Source: Streptomonospora mangrovi (GTDB taxonomy: Bacteria > Actinomycetota > Actinomycetes > Streptosporangiales > Streptosporangiaceae). Taken from it: 64,000 nucleotides of DNA. Where the stretch lies: positions 23,938 to 87,937 of the forward strand of contig NZ_JAJAQC010000032.1 in the NCBI RefSeq assembly GCF_027604915.1, in the 5' to 3' direction. Under the pieces are notes generated by a model. The model did no database searches. It saw only the letters and a program-made list of their open reading frames with translations, and was not told the origin of the DNA. Positions 37,530-45,776 of the stretch are shown one piece after another. The position numbers and the translations under genes were made by a program. How positions within the stretch are numbered: position 1 is the stretch's first letter; each line of letters begins with the position of its first letter.

Positions 37530-38921
37530 ATGAACCGACCCCGCAGCAGCACCGGACCCCAGCCGCCGTCCACTCCCCCGTCCGCCGCCACCGTTTCGGC
37601 TCCCGACTCGGCGCCCGGCTCGGCGCCCGCCTCCGCGCTCGCCGGGAGCGGGCTGCCCGCGCACCCGCTCGCCGCCCTGGACGCCGAACCCGTCGAGGCG
37701 CGCTCGCTGCCCGAGAGCCCCGCCTCGCCCGCGCGCGTGCGCGCCGCCGGGTGGGGGCTGGCCGACCTGTGGCTGCCCGCCGTGGTGCTGGAGGAGGACG
37801 CGCTGCGGCACAACCTCGACCGGTTCGCCCGCTGGTGCGCCGAGCACGGCGCCGACCTCGCCCCGCACGGAAAGACCACCATGGCCCCGCTGCTGTGGTC
37901 GGCCCAGCTCGACCACGGCGCCTGGGGGCTGACCGCCGCCACCGTCGCCCAGGCGCGGGTGATGCGCCGCTTCGGCGCGCGGCGCATCGTCATCGCCAAC
38001 GAGGTCACCGAGCCCGCCCAGCTTGCCTGGCTGGCGCACGAGCTGGCCGACGCCGCGTTCCAGCCGCTGGTGCTGGTCGACTCCGCCGAGGGCGCGGCCC
38101 GCACGGCGGCCGGCCTGGCCGGCGCGCCGCGCCCCCTGCCGGTGCTGGTGGAACTGGGCGTGCCGGGGCGGCGCGCCGGCGCGCGCGGCGTGGAGGCGGC
38201 GCTGGAGGCGGCCCGCGCGGCGGCCGCGTCCGACGCGCTGGTGCTGAGCGGGGTCGAGGGGTTCGAGGGGGTGTTCCCGCAGCGCCGCGACGACGACTCC
38301 GCCGCGCGGGTCCGCGCCTGGCTGGCCGGCTTCGCGGAGTTCGTGCGCCGCGCCGACGCCGAGGGCCTGTTCGCGCGGGCCGAGGAGGTGGTGGTCACGG
38401 CCGGGGGCAGCGCGTTCCCCGACCTCGCGGCGGCGGCGCTGGCCGACCTGCCCGAGTTGTCGCGCCCGGTCCGCCGCGTTGTCCGCTCCGGCTGCTACCT
38501 CACCCACGACGACCTGCTGATGGAGCGCGCCTCGCCGCTGCGCTCGGGCGCCGTCCCCGACCCGCTGCGGCCCGCCCTGACCTGCTACGCCCGGGTGCTG
38601 TCGTGCCCGGAGCCCGGCCGGGTACTGCTGGGGGCGGGCAAGCGCGACGTGTCCTTCGACATCGACCTGCCGGTGGTGCGCGCCGTGCTGGAGGGGGGCG
38701 CGGCCGGCCGGCGCAGGCCGGCCGGTGCCGGGATGCGGGTGGTGGAACTGAACGACCACCACGCCTTCCTCGACGTCGACCCCGGCACCCCGGCCCCGCG
38801 CGCGGGCGACGTGGTGGAACTGGGCCTGTCCCACCCGTGCACGGTGTTCGACAAGTGGCCGCTCATCCCGGTCGTGGACTCGGCGGGCCGCGTGGTCGAC
38901 GCGGTGCGCACGCTCTTCTGA
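37530..38921 (+). CDS. PLP-dependent amino acid deaminase (D-serine dehydratase/D-threonine aldolase fold)
   Basis: 463 residues, fold type III PLP enzyme. The PLP lysine is in LAPHGKTTMAPLLW; ARRIVIANEVTEPAQLAWL, PVLVELGVPGRRAGARG, VTAGGSAFPDL and RSGCYLTHDD follow; the C-terminal metal-site-like motif is HHAFLDVD with LGLSHPCTVFDKWPLIPVVD. Such enzymes deaminate or cleave D-amino acids. The family core begins near residue 70, after a Pro/Ser/Ala-rich leader. Oddly, the strongest ribosome site (GGAGGGAGG) precedes a GTG at 37484 in another frame, so a start or frame error in the leader is possible. Confidence 0.85.
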   Translation: MNRPRSSTGPQPPSTPPSAATVSAPDSAPGSAPASALAGSGLPAHPLAALDAEPVEARSLPESPASPARVRAAGWGLADLWLPAVVLEEDALRHNLDRFARWCAEHGADLAPHGKTTMAPLLWSAQLDHGAWGLTAATVAQARVMRRFGARRIVIANEVTEPAQLAWLAHELADAAFQPLVLVDSAEGAARTAAGLAGAPRPLPVLVELGVPGRRAGARGVEAALEAARAAAASDALVLSGVEGFEGVFPQRRDDDSAARVRAWLAGFAEFVRRADAEGLFARAEEVVVTAGGSAFPDLAAAALADLPELSRPVRRVVRSGCYLTHDDLLMERASPLRSGAVPDPLRPALTCYARVLSCPEPGRVLLGAGKRDVSFDIDLPVVRAVLEGGAAGRRRPAGAGMRVVELNDHHAFLDVDPGTPAPRAGDVVELGLSHPCTVFDKWPLIPVVDSAGRVVDAVRTLF

Positions 38922-38956
38922 GAGCCCGCCGCTGGAAAACCCCCGGCGCGGAAAAA

Positions 38957-38989
38957 GGCGGCCGGCCCCTCGCCGAGGGGCCGGCCGCC
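38957..38989 (-). terminator. Strong hairpin, U-run on minus strand
   Basis: Perfect 15-bp stem GGCGGCCGGCCCCTC with a 3-nt loop. Five A on the plus side (38952-38956) give a U-run for minus-strand transcripts, so it suits the DIP1984-like gene; it could also stop the deaminase transcript. Confidence 0.8.
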
Positions 38990-39186
38990 AATGAATGCAC
39001 ATGGCTGGAGCTGGCCAGGGAGTGTGGAGTCCCTCAAGTGGTTTTTACCTGTTGCGATTGACCGGTGACCGTCTACCGGATACCCGCGCGGATGTGGAGT
39101 CCGCGCCTACCTGTATGCAACAAACGCACCTGCTGAGTGAGTGGTAGGCGGATAGGCGAAAAGACGCGAGTACGCCGCTACCTTTT
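38990..39186 (+). ncRNA. Candidate structured RNA with three TGGAG-loop hairpins
   Basis: About 200 nt of lower GC content between convergent genes. Successive hairpins show TGGAG or GTGGAG in the loop: TGGC/GCCA (39002-39017, loop TGGAGCTG), AGGGA/TCCCT (39017-39034, loop GTGTGGAG) and GCGCGGA/TCCGCGC (39086-39106, loop TGTGGAG). Stem bases differ while loops are kept. A final hairpin GGTAG/CTACC (39143-39182) with internal loop GATAG/GAGTA is followed by TTTT. A weak promoter (TTGACC at 39058) is seen only inside. This looks like a small RNA or a processed 3' element; strand and function are inferred. Confidence 0.5.
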
Positions 39187-39236
39187 ACGAACCGACACTT
39201 CGGTGCTCCAGCCATGCGGTCTCAGGGGAGAGGGGC

Positions 39237-39899
39237 TCAGCCCTCGTCCAGTTCGATCAACTCGGTCTTGTTGGCGCGGTTGACGGCCTGCTTGACGCGC
39301 TGGGCGAACTCGCCGATGCGGTCGATCTCGTCCCACTGGGCGCGCCGCTGGAGGCCGTAGTCGGTGACCTCCACGACGTCGTAGCCCTCCAGGACGACCT
39401 CCTCGACCTTCAGGCCCTTGTCGCTGAAGGACTCCCGCTTGCGCTCGACCCGCTTGACCGTGCGGTAGCGGATCCAGTCGGGGCCGGCCTCGACCACGCC
39501 GACGTCGTCGGCGCGCAGCGGCACCGCGCGGGCGGCCGCCTCCAGCTTGGGGATGACGTCGTCCTTGAGCACGAGGAGTTCGGGGATGGACAGCTCGCGC
39601 ACGGTGCCGTCGAGGTCCTCGATCTCGGCGCGGGCGCGCTGGTTGGTGCGGGAGATCCGCAGCGCCAGCCGCTCGTCCTCGGCGAGGATGGCCGCGATGC
39701 GCTCGCGGCACTCCTGCACGGTGTAGGTGCGGGTGGTGGTCTTCTCGGTTCCCGGAGCCGGACGGTAGGCGTCGTCGCCGTCCAGGGCCGCGGTCCGGTA
39801 CGTGCGCCGCTCGGCCCCGGCGAGCTTGAGGCGGTTGATCCAGCTCTGGAGGTCCGCCGCGAGTTTCTTCCGCCGGTTGAAGGCGTCGCCAAGGGTCAT
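39237..39899 (-). CDS. DIP1984 family protein
   Basis: 220 residues. Start MTLGDAFNRRKKLAADLQSWINRLKLAGAERR, then AILAEDERLALRISRTNQRARAEIEDLDGTVRELSIPELLVLKDDVIPKLEAAARA, matching the helical pattern of DIP1984-like proteins with their hallmark I-x-R-T-N motif; the C-terminal half (VGVVEAGPDWIRYRTVKRVERKRESFSDKGLKVEEVVLEGYDVVEVTDYGLQRR) is beta-rich. The ATG at 39899 is the first start giving this N-terminus. Function of the family is unknown. The promoter region upstream holds an unusual run of 7-bp repeats. Transcript is ended by the hairpin at 38957. Confidence 0.8.
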   Translation of the reverse strand: MTLGDAFNRRKKLAADLQSWINRLKLAGAERRTYRTAALDGDDAYRPAPGTEKTTTRTYTVQECRERIAAILAEDERLALRISRTNQRARAEIEDLDGTVRELSIPELLVLKDDVIPKLEAAARAVPLRADDVGVVEAGPDWIRYRTVKRVERKRESFSDKGLKVEEVVLEGYDVVEVTDYGLQRRAQWDEIDRIGEFAQRVKQAVNRANKTELIELDEG

Positions 39900-39988
39900 G
39901 TTCACGAAGGGGAAACTATCAGCGCCCCGGAATTGCGGCCACCTTTTTTCCACCCGGCCCGGAGCGGCCCCGCAATTCACCTCTCGTC

Positions 39989-40023
39989 TTTCGGGTTTCG
40001 CGTTTCACCTTTCGTGTTTCATG
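39989..40023 (+). repeat. Five TTTCNNN heptamer repeats
   Basis: Five consecutive 7-bp units each starting TTTC (TTTCGGG, TTTCGCG, TTTCACC, TTTCGTG, TTTCATG), then TTCGGTG. They lie between the LAL regulator stop and the DIP1984-like start, that is in the latter's promoter or leader. Confidence 0.75.
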
Positions 40024-40038
40024 TTCGGTGTCCGGCGT

Positions 40039-42714
40039 TCACCGCGCCAGGTCCAGCCGGGCGAGTTCGCGCCGCGAGTGCACGCCCAGTTTGGGATAGG
40101 CCTTGTACAGGTGGTGCTCCACGGTGCGCCGGCTGAGGAACAGCCGCGCGCCGATCTCGGCGCTGCTGTGCCCTTCGGCCGCCAGCCGCACCACCTGGAG
40201 CTCCTGGGGAGTGAGCCGGTCCACGGGGTCGGCGGCCGCGGCGTCGGCGGGCGCCGGGGCGCCCACCGCGCGCAGTTCGCCGCGAGCGCGCTCGGCCCAG
40301 GGGGCGGCGCGCAGCCGCTCGAAGTCGGCCAGGGCCGCGCGCAGCGGCGCGCGGGCGTCGCCGGGCCGGCGGGCGCGGCGCAGCCACTCGCCGTAGGCCA
40401 GCAGGCTGCGCGCCCGCTCGAACGGCCGCCCGCCCTTGTCGTGCAGGGCAAGCGCCCGCTCGAAGTCCGCCTCGCCCCCGTCCAGCAGGGCCCGGCAGCG
40501 GGCCGCCACCGCCTGCGCCCAGGGCCGGCCGCCGCTGCGCGCCCACACCTCGAACCGGTCGAGGTCGGCGGCGGCGCGCTCGGGCGCGCCCAGCCGCGCG
40601 GCGGCCTCGACCTGGTCGGCGGTGGCCGCCATCAGCACGGCGGTGTGGCTCCCGCCGCGCCGGCGGGCGGCCTCCAGCCGCTCCAGCGCCCGGACGTGGT
40701 GGCCGTGCCCGACGTCGCTCAGCGCGAGCGCGGCGTCGGCGGCGGCCCGGTTGGACTCCGTGGCGCCCTCGGCCAGGGCCGCGCACCGCTCGGCGTCGCC
40801 CTCCACGGCCGCGACGAACGCCAGCACGACGTCGAGTTCGGCGCCGCGCCGGCGCAGCCCGGTGTCGCGGGCGATGGCGGCGGCCTCGGCCACGGCCGCC
40901 TCGGCGTCGCGGTGGTGCCCGGCCCGGAACAGCGCCTGGGCCTGGGCCTGGAGCACCTTGGGCAGCCGGCCCACGAGCCCGGCGGCGCGGCAGGCGGCGA
41001 TCTCGGCGCCGGCCAGGGCCAGCGCGGCGTTGTCGTCGCCGATGATCACGGCGCAGTACAGGGCGGACATGCGCGCCTCGTCGGCGCCGGGCGCCCCGCG
41101 GCGGGCCGCCACCTCCTCGATGTGGGCGGTCATCAGCGGCAGCCCGCGCTCGTGGTCGCCCTCGATCGCGGCGGCCATGCCGCGCACGCCGGAGTCGGCG
41201 CGGCCCATGGCCGCCAGGCGCTCGGCGGCCACGGCCAGGGCGCGGGGGTCGTCGGAGAACCAGGCGTAGCCCGCGGCGGTGCGCAGCATGGCGGCGGCGG
41301 TGTCGGGGTCGGTGCCGGCGAGGTCGGAGGTGTGGTCCACGAGCAGCCGCGCGGCGTTGCCGGCCATGCCGCGCTCGAACTCCACCACCGAGCGGACCCG
41401 GGCCAGCCCGGCCCGCAGCACCGGGTCGCCGGTGCCGGAGTCGCCGGGGTCGGCGCGCTCGGCCAGGGCGGCGGCCTGAGCGGCGTCGCCGGCCAGCAGG
41501 GCGGCGTCGGCCGCGGCGGCCAGCCACCGGGCGCGCTCGGAGCGCGGGGCGAGCCGGGCGGCGCCGGTGAACAGGTGGGCGGCCGAGGCGTAGGCGGCGC
41601 GGTCGCGGGCGCGCTCGGCGGCGGCCGCCAGCAGGGCGCACACCCGGGGGTCGGGGTCCACGGTGGCCACGGCCAGGTGCAGGGCCGCGCAGTCGGGGTC
41701 GTCGGAAGCGGCGGCGAGCGCCCGGTGGGCGGCGAACCGCTCGGGCAGGGCGGCCCGCTGGTAGGCGGCGGTGGCGACGAGGGGGTGGCGGAAGGCGACG
41801 TGTTCGGCACTGACCTCGACCAGCCCGGCGCGTTCGGCGGGACCCAGGTCGTCGGGGCCGGCGCCCAAGGCACGGCCGGCCGCCAGCACGCGGGGCAGGT
41901 CGCGGCGGCCGTCGGCGGCGGCCGCCAGGAGCAGGGTGCGGGTCGCGGCGGGCAGGTCGTCGATGCGGGCGCGGAACCCGGCGAGCACCCGGTCGGTGAC
42001 GGGCAGCGGCGGCACGCACTCGCCCCCCGCCTCACCGCGGCCGTGCGCGGCGGCGGCGAACTCCACGAGCGCCAGCGGGTTGCCCTGGGCCTCGTCGCGG
42101 ATGCGGGCCGCCACGGCGGGGGCCAGCCCCCGGCCGGCCAGCACCCGCTCGGCGTCGCCGGGATCCAGGCGGCGCAGCGGGATCTCGGGCACCCCGGCGG
42201 CGGCGAACCCGTCGCGGGCCGCGAAGACCACGGCGACGCGCTCGGCGGCCAGGCGGCGGGCGGCGAACAGCAGCGCCTCGGCGCTGGCCCGGTCCAGCCA
42301 GTGGGCGTCGTCGGCGGCCACCAGCACCGGGGCCTCCTCGGCGAGTTCGGCCAGCAGGGTGAGCACGGCCAGGCCGGTGAGGAAGCGGTCGGGGGTGCGG
42401 GGCGCGGCGGAGCCCAGGACGGCGCGCAGGGCGTCGGCCTGCGGGGCGGGCAGGGCGTCCAGGCGCTCCTGCACCGGCCACAGGAGCTGCACCAGCCCGG
42501 CGAAGCCCAGGGCGGCCTCGGCCTCGACGCCGGTCAGCCGCAGCACCCGCATGCCGCGCCCGGCGGCCTCGCGGACGGCGCCCTCCAGCAGGGCCGACTT
42601 GCCGATCCCGGCCTCGCCGCGCAGCACGGCGGCCCCGCCGGCGCCGGCCGCCGCCGCGTCCAGCAGGCCGGTCAGCGCCGCCTGCTCGGCGGTCCTCCCG
42701 TGCAGCACCCGCAC
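40039..42714 (-). CDS. LuxR family regulator of LAL type with AAA ATPase domain
   Basis: About 891 residues. N-terminal NTPase: Walker A GEAGIGKS (33-40), Walker B PVLVAADDAHWLDRASAEALL. A long Ala-rich helical (TPR-like) middle follows, and a C-terminal LuxR helix-turn-helix LTPQELQVVRLAAEGHSSAEIGARLFLSRRTVEHHLYKAYPKLGVHSRREL. LAL proteins are large activators often found with secondary-metabolite or sugar genes. The GTG at 42714 is chosen because GAGGAG lies 8 bp upstream; an in-frame TTG at 42738 lacks this. It is divergent from an MFS exporter across two CGTAGG motifs. Confidence 0.93.
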   Translation of the reverse strand: MRVLHGRTAEQAALTGLLDAAAAGAGGAAVLRGEAGIGKSALLEGAVREAAGRGMRVLRLTGVEAEAALGFAGLVQLLWPVQERLDALPAPQADALRAVLGSAAPRTPDRFLTGLAVLTLLAELAEEAPVLVAADDAHWLDRASAEALLFAARRLAAERVAVVFAARDGFAAAGVPEIPLRRLDPGDAERVLAGRGLAPAVAARIRDEAQGNPLALVEFAAAAHGRGEAGGECVPPLPVTDRVLAGFRARIDDLPAATRTLLLAAAADGRRDLPRVLAAGRALGAGPDDLGPAERAGLVEVSAEHVAFRHPLVATAAYQRAALPERFAAHRALAAASDDPDCAALHLAVATVDPDPRVCALLAAAAERARDRAAYASAAHLFTGAARLAPRSERARWLAAAADAALLAGDAAQAAALAERADPGDSGTGDPVLRAGLARVRSVVEFERGMAGNAARLLVDHTSDLAGTDPDTAAAMLRTAAGYAWFSDDPRALAVAAERLAAMGRADSGVRGMAAAIEGDHERGLPLMTAHIEEVAARRGAPGADEARMSALYCAVIIGDDNAALALAGAEIAACRAAGLVGRLPKVLQAQAQALFRAGHHRDAEAAVAEAAAIARDTGLRRRGAELDVVLAFVAAVEGDAERCAALAEGATESNRAAADAALALSDVGHGHHVRALERLEAARRRGGSHTAVLMAATADQVEAAARLGAPERAAADLDRFEVWARSGGRPWAQAVAARCRALLDGGEADFERALALHDKGGRPFERARSLLAYGEWLRRARRPGDARAPLRAALADFERLRAAPWAERARGELRAVGAPAPADAAAADPVDRLTPQELQVVRLAAEGHSSAEIGARLFLSRRTVEHHLYKAYPKLGVHSRRELARLDLAR

Positions 42715-42745
42715 CCTCCGCTCCTCGGTAGGTGCCAACCGCGAA

Positions 42746-42806
42746 CCTACGTAGGCCGATTCCGCAACGTTACTGATTCGCCGGCGGAGGCCCGAAACGT
42801 AGGTTT
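42746..42806. promoter_or_regulatory. Two CGTAGG motifs in the LAL/MFS divergent region
   Basis: AACCTACGTAGG (perfect palindrome CCTACGTAGG at 42746-42755) and AAACGTAGGTTT at 42795-42806 share CGTAGG. The sites are 49 bp apart between the two start codons. Probably bound by the LAL regulator (inference). Confidence 0.55.
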
Positions 42807-42902
42807 CCCCTGCACCGGCCGACGAGCGCCGGACCGGCCGCGCGCCCCGCGTCCGCCCGCGCCCCGCCGTGCCCCAATCACGCCTGTCACCTGGGAGTGG
42901 CC

Positions 42903-44333
42903 ATGTCAGACCTGTCGGCGCCGGAGCGCACTCCGGCCCGTGCCCGCCGGACGGGGGCGCGCCTCGCGCTGCTGTCCGTGGGGCACCTCATCATCTCACT
43001 GGACTTCACGATCATCTTCGTCGCGCTGCCCGCCATCGCGCGCGACGTCGGCTTCACCCCGCACGGCCTGCAATGGGTGGTCAGCGCCTACGCGATCGCC
43101 TACGGCGGCTTCCTGCTGCTGGGCGGGCGCCTGTGCGACCTGGTGGGGCGCCGCCGGATGTTCCTGGCGGGCGCGCTGCTCTACGGCGCCGCCTCGCTGT
43201 TGGGCGGGCTGGCCACCGCGCCGGCGCTCCTGCTGGCGGCCCGCGTGCTCCAGGGGCTGGGCGGCGCCGTCCTGTTCCCCGCCGTCCTGTCGCTGGTCAA
43301 CACCGGCTTCGCCGAAGGGCCCGAGCGCAACCGGGCGCTGACGGTGTGGGCGCTGGCCGGCGCGGGCGGGCTGAGCCTCGGGGCGCTGGCCGGCGGCCTC
43401 CTCACCCAGGCGTTCGGCTGGGAGGCGGTCTTCTTCGTCAACGTGCCGATCGTGGCGGGCGTGGTCGCGGGCGGGGTGGCGCTGCTGGCCGCCGACGGCC
43501 CGGTGGCGCGCGGCCGGTTCGACGTGCCGGGCACCCTCACCGGGACGGCCGGGATCACCCTGTTGATCCTGGCCGTGGCCCAGGGCGGTGAGCTGGGCTG
43601 GACCCACCCGCTGGTGCTGGCCGCCGGCGCCCTGGCCCCGGTGCTGCTGGCGGTGTTCGCGGCGGTCGAGGCGCGCACGGCCGAGCCGCTGGTGCCGCTG
43701 CGGTTGTTCCGCAACCCCTCCCTGGTGGCGGCCGTGCTGGTGATCCTGGTGTTCGGCCTCACCGCCCAGAACGTGCCCTACTTCCTGACGCTGTTCCTCC
43801 AGGAGGTGCTGGGGTTCGGCGCCTTGGAGAGCGGCCTGGCCTTCCTCGCCCCCACGCTGGCCATCACGCTGGGCAACTTCGTGTGCGAGCGGATGATCCA
43901 CCGGATGGGGGTGCGCGCGGTGCTGCTCATCGGCTTCGCGCTGGGCGCCGTCGGCGCCGTGGCGCTGGGACTGGGCATGGTGCCCGGCGCCGGGTTCGCC
44001 GCCCTGCTGCCCGGCGTGCTGCTGGTCGGCCTGGCCATGGGGTTGGTCTTCGAGGCGATGTGGGTGGCGGCGGGCACCGGCGTGCCCGACGCCGACCAGG
44101 GCCTGGCCTCGGGAGTGGCCTCCACCGCCGTGCAGGTGGGTCTGGCCGCCGGGCTGGCGGTCCTGGTGACCGTGGCCGACCCCGGAGCGCCCGGGGCGGC
44201 GGGCGCGGCGGCCTCGGCCGTCGCCGCGGCCGAGGGCATGCGGGCCGCCCTCTACACGGCGGCCGGCGGGATGCTGCTCGGCTTGGTCGCGGCCCTGCGG
44301 CTGCCCGGCCGCGCGCGGCCGGGCGCCGCCTGA
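42903..44333 (+). CDS. MFS transporter, DHA2 (14-TM) type drug exporter
   Basis: 476 residues, proton-driven exporter of the EmrB/QacA family. Starts with a short basic cytoplasmic end, then TM1 LALLSVGHLIISLDFTIIFVALPAIARD (DHA2-type motif), motif A GGRLCDLVGRRRMFLAGALL, motif C-like GGLSLGALAGGLL and about 14 hydrophobic segments. The ATG at 42903 has GGGAG upstream; a GTG 6 bp earlier is possible. It is divergent from the LAL regulator, which probably controls it. The substrate cannot be deduced. Confidence 0.92.
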   Translation: MSDLSAPERTPARARRTGARLALLSVGHLIISLDFTIIFVALPAIARDVGFTPHGLQWVVSAYAIAYGGFLLLGGRLCDLVGRRRMFLAGALLYGAASLLGGLATAPALLLAARVLQGLGGAVLFPAVLSLVNTGFAEGPERNRALTVWALAGAGGLSLGALAGGLLTQAFGWEAVFFVNVPIVAGVVAGGVALLAADGPVARGRFDVPGTLTGTAGITLLILAVAQGGELGWTHPLVLAAGALAPVLLAVFAAVEARTAEPLVPLRLFRNPSLVAAVLVILVFGLTAQNVPYFLTLFLQEVLGFGALESGLAFLAPTLAITLGNFVCERMIHRMGVRAVLLIGFALGAVGAVALGLGMVPGAGFAALLPGVLLVGLAMGLVFEAMWVAAGTGVPDADQGLASGVASTAVQVGLAAGLAVLVTVADPGAPGAAGAAASAVAAAEGMRAALYTAAGGMLLGLVAALRLPGRARPGAA

Positions 44334-44391
44334 CACGCCGACCGACGCACCGCCCGCACCACCGCGCGGGCGCCGACGACCGGCCCCCGCC

Positions 44392-45201
44392 TCACTCCGC
44401 CGCCGGGGCCGGGCCGTCGGCGCCCTCGTCGTCGTCGGCGATCAGCAGGCCCCCGACGTGGTCGGCCAGGACCGCGCGGGCGGCGGCGTCCAGGCCGGCG
44501 TCGCTGACCAGGACGTCGCAGCGCTCCAGGGGCGCGATGGTGCACAGGCCCACCGTGCCCCACTTGGTGTGGTCGGCGACCACCGCGAGCTTGCGGGCGG
44601 CGGCCACCAGCGCCTGGTCGGTCTCGCCCTCCATGAGGTTGGGGGTGGTCAGCCCGGCGGTCTCGTGCATGCCGTGCACGCCCAGCAGGAGCAGGTCCAG
44701 GTGCAGGCTGCGCACCGCCGCCACCGCCAGCGGGCCGACCAGGGCGTCGGAGGGGGTGCGGAACCCGCCGGTGAGCACGACGGTCTGGTCGGGCCGGGGC
44801 GAGCGGTAGAACACGTCGGCCACGCGCAGGCAGTTGGTCACCACGGTCAGCCCGGGGATGTCGCGCAGGTGCTCGGCGACCGCGCAGGTGGTGGTGCCCG
44901 CCGACAGGCCCACGGCGCTGTGCGGCTCGACCAGGCGGGCGGCGGCGCGGGCGATGGCCCGCTTCTCGCGCTCCTGGCGGGTGGAGTTGACCTCGAACCC
45001 GGGCTCCTCGGTGCTGCGCCGGTGGGGGGCCACCGCACCGCCGTGGACCTTGCGCAGCAGGCCGCGCGCCTCCAGGGCGTCGAGGTCGCGCCGGACGGTC
45101 ATGTCGGAGACGTCCAGGCTCTCGACGAGTTCGGTCACCCGGACCGCGCCCGAGTGCCGCAGCCGCTCCAGGATGAGCGCCTGCCGCTGCGCCGCCAGCA
45201 T
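44392..45201 (-). CDS. DeoR family transcriptional regulator
   Basis: 269 residues. DeoR helix-turn-helix: AQRQALILERLRHSGAVRVTELVESLDVSDMTVRRDLDALEARGLLRKVHGGAV. Sensor domain: GLSAGTTTCAVAEHLRDIPGLTVVTNCLRVADVF, VVLTGGFRTPSDALVGPLA, LLLLGVHGMHETAGLTTPNLMEGETDQALV and VVADHTKWGTVGL. ATG at 45201 after a G-rich ribosome site. It is divergent from the sodium:solute symporter gene, so it probably controls uptake of that substrate in response to a sugar phosphate or similar. The C-terminus is an acidic tail. Confidence 0.92.
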   Translation of the reverse strand: MLAAQRQALILERLRHSGAVRVTELVESLDVSDMTVRRDLDALEARGLLRKVHGGAVAPHRRSTEEPGFEVNSTRQEREKRAIARAAARLVEPHSAVGLSAGTTTCAVAEHLRDIPGLTVVTNCLRVADVFYRSPRPDQTVVLTGGFRTPSDALVGPLAVAAVRSLHLDLLLLGVHGMHETAGLTTPNLMEGETDQALVAAARKLAVVADHTKWGTVGLCTIAPLERCDVLVSDAGLDAAARAVLADHVGGLLIADDDEGADGPAPAAE

Positions 45202-45776
45202 CGTGTCCCCCCGCGATCGGCACGTCCAGCCGGGGTCCAACGGGGAGTCCGGCCCGCGCGGAACCGGCGGCGCCGCCGGGCGCACGGCCGTGTTGAAAAT
45301 TGTTGGATGAATTGTGACATCCTGCGCATCGGTGTCAAGACCGCCCACCCGGCGGGCCCGCCCCCGCCCGCTCGGACGCGCCCGCATCCCCGGCGCCGCC
45401 GCCCCTGCGCCGCGCAGCCGCGGCTATCGGCTGGTCCAGCGCGTGTCAACCCTGTGCAGCGGCATGCGTTCTGCGACGCTTGACACACCGGCGGCCGTGC
45501 AACAAAGTTGCACCGAATGTGCGGTCTTGTGCGTTTTCGTTGCCTCATGAACGGGGATGCACCGCACGCCCCAGGTGTAGCCGTTCCAGAGGGGGTAACC
45601 AAGCACCACCGCACGGAACGGCACACCCACCCCGTCCGGCCCCGCGGCGTCCGCCGCGGCCGGCCGCGCCGAGCCGGTCGCCTGCACCGACCGGGTCGGC
45701 GCCCGGCCGCCGCACCCGCCCCCGGGGCCACAACCCCCATTGGGAGGACCCACGTGTTCAGAGAGGACCAGCCGTC
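45202..45776. promoter_or_regulatory. Divergent DeoR/symporter region with a perfect 17-bp palindrome
   Basis: 575 bp without a gene. TTGACA at 45480-45485 is a good -35 box towards the symporter; GTGCAAC-AAA-GTTGCAC at 45497-45513, a perfect palindrome, covers the expected -10 area. GTGTCAA (45443-45449) and TTGACAC (45480-45486) form a second inverted repeat. Near the DeoR start a T-rich block (45289-45315) may be its promoter. Confidence 0.6.

Noticed and set aside
39023..39102. CRISPR-like repeat TGTGGAGTCC seen twice 70 bp apart
   Set aside because: Only 10 bp are shared, each copy is the loop and arm of a different hairpin, and spacing does not continue; better read as RNA hairpins.
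39117..39200. tRNA-like GGTTCG segment on the minus strand near 39190
   Set aside because: No acceptor stem or anticodon arm can be folded around it.
39802..43341. 1179-codon plus-strand open frame opposite the LAL regulator
   Set aside because: Shadow frame of the minus-strand regulator; Gly/Gln/Val-rich without domain signs.
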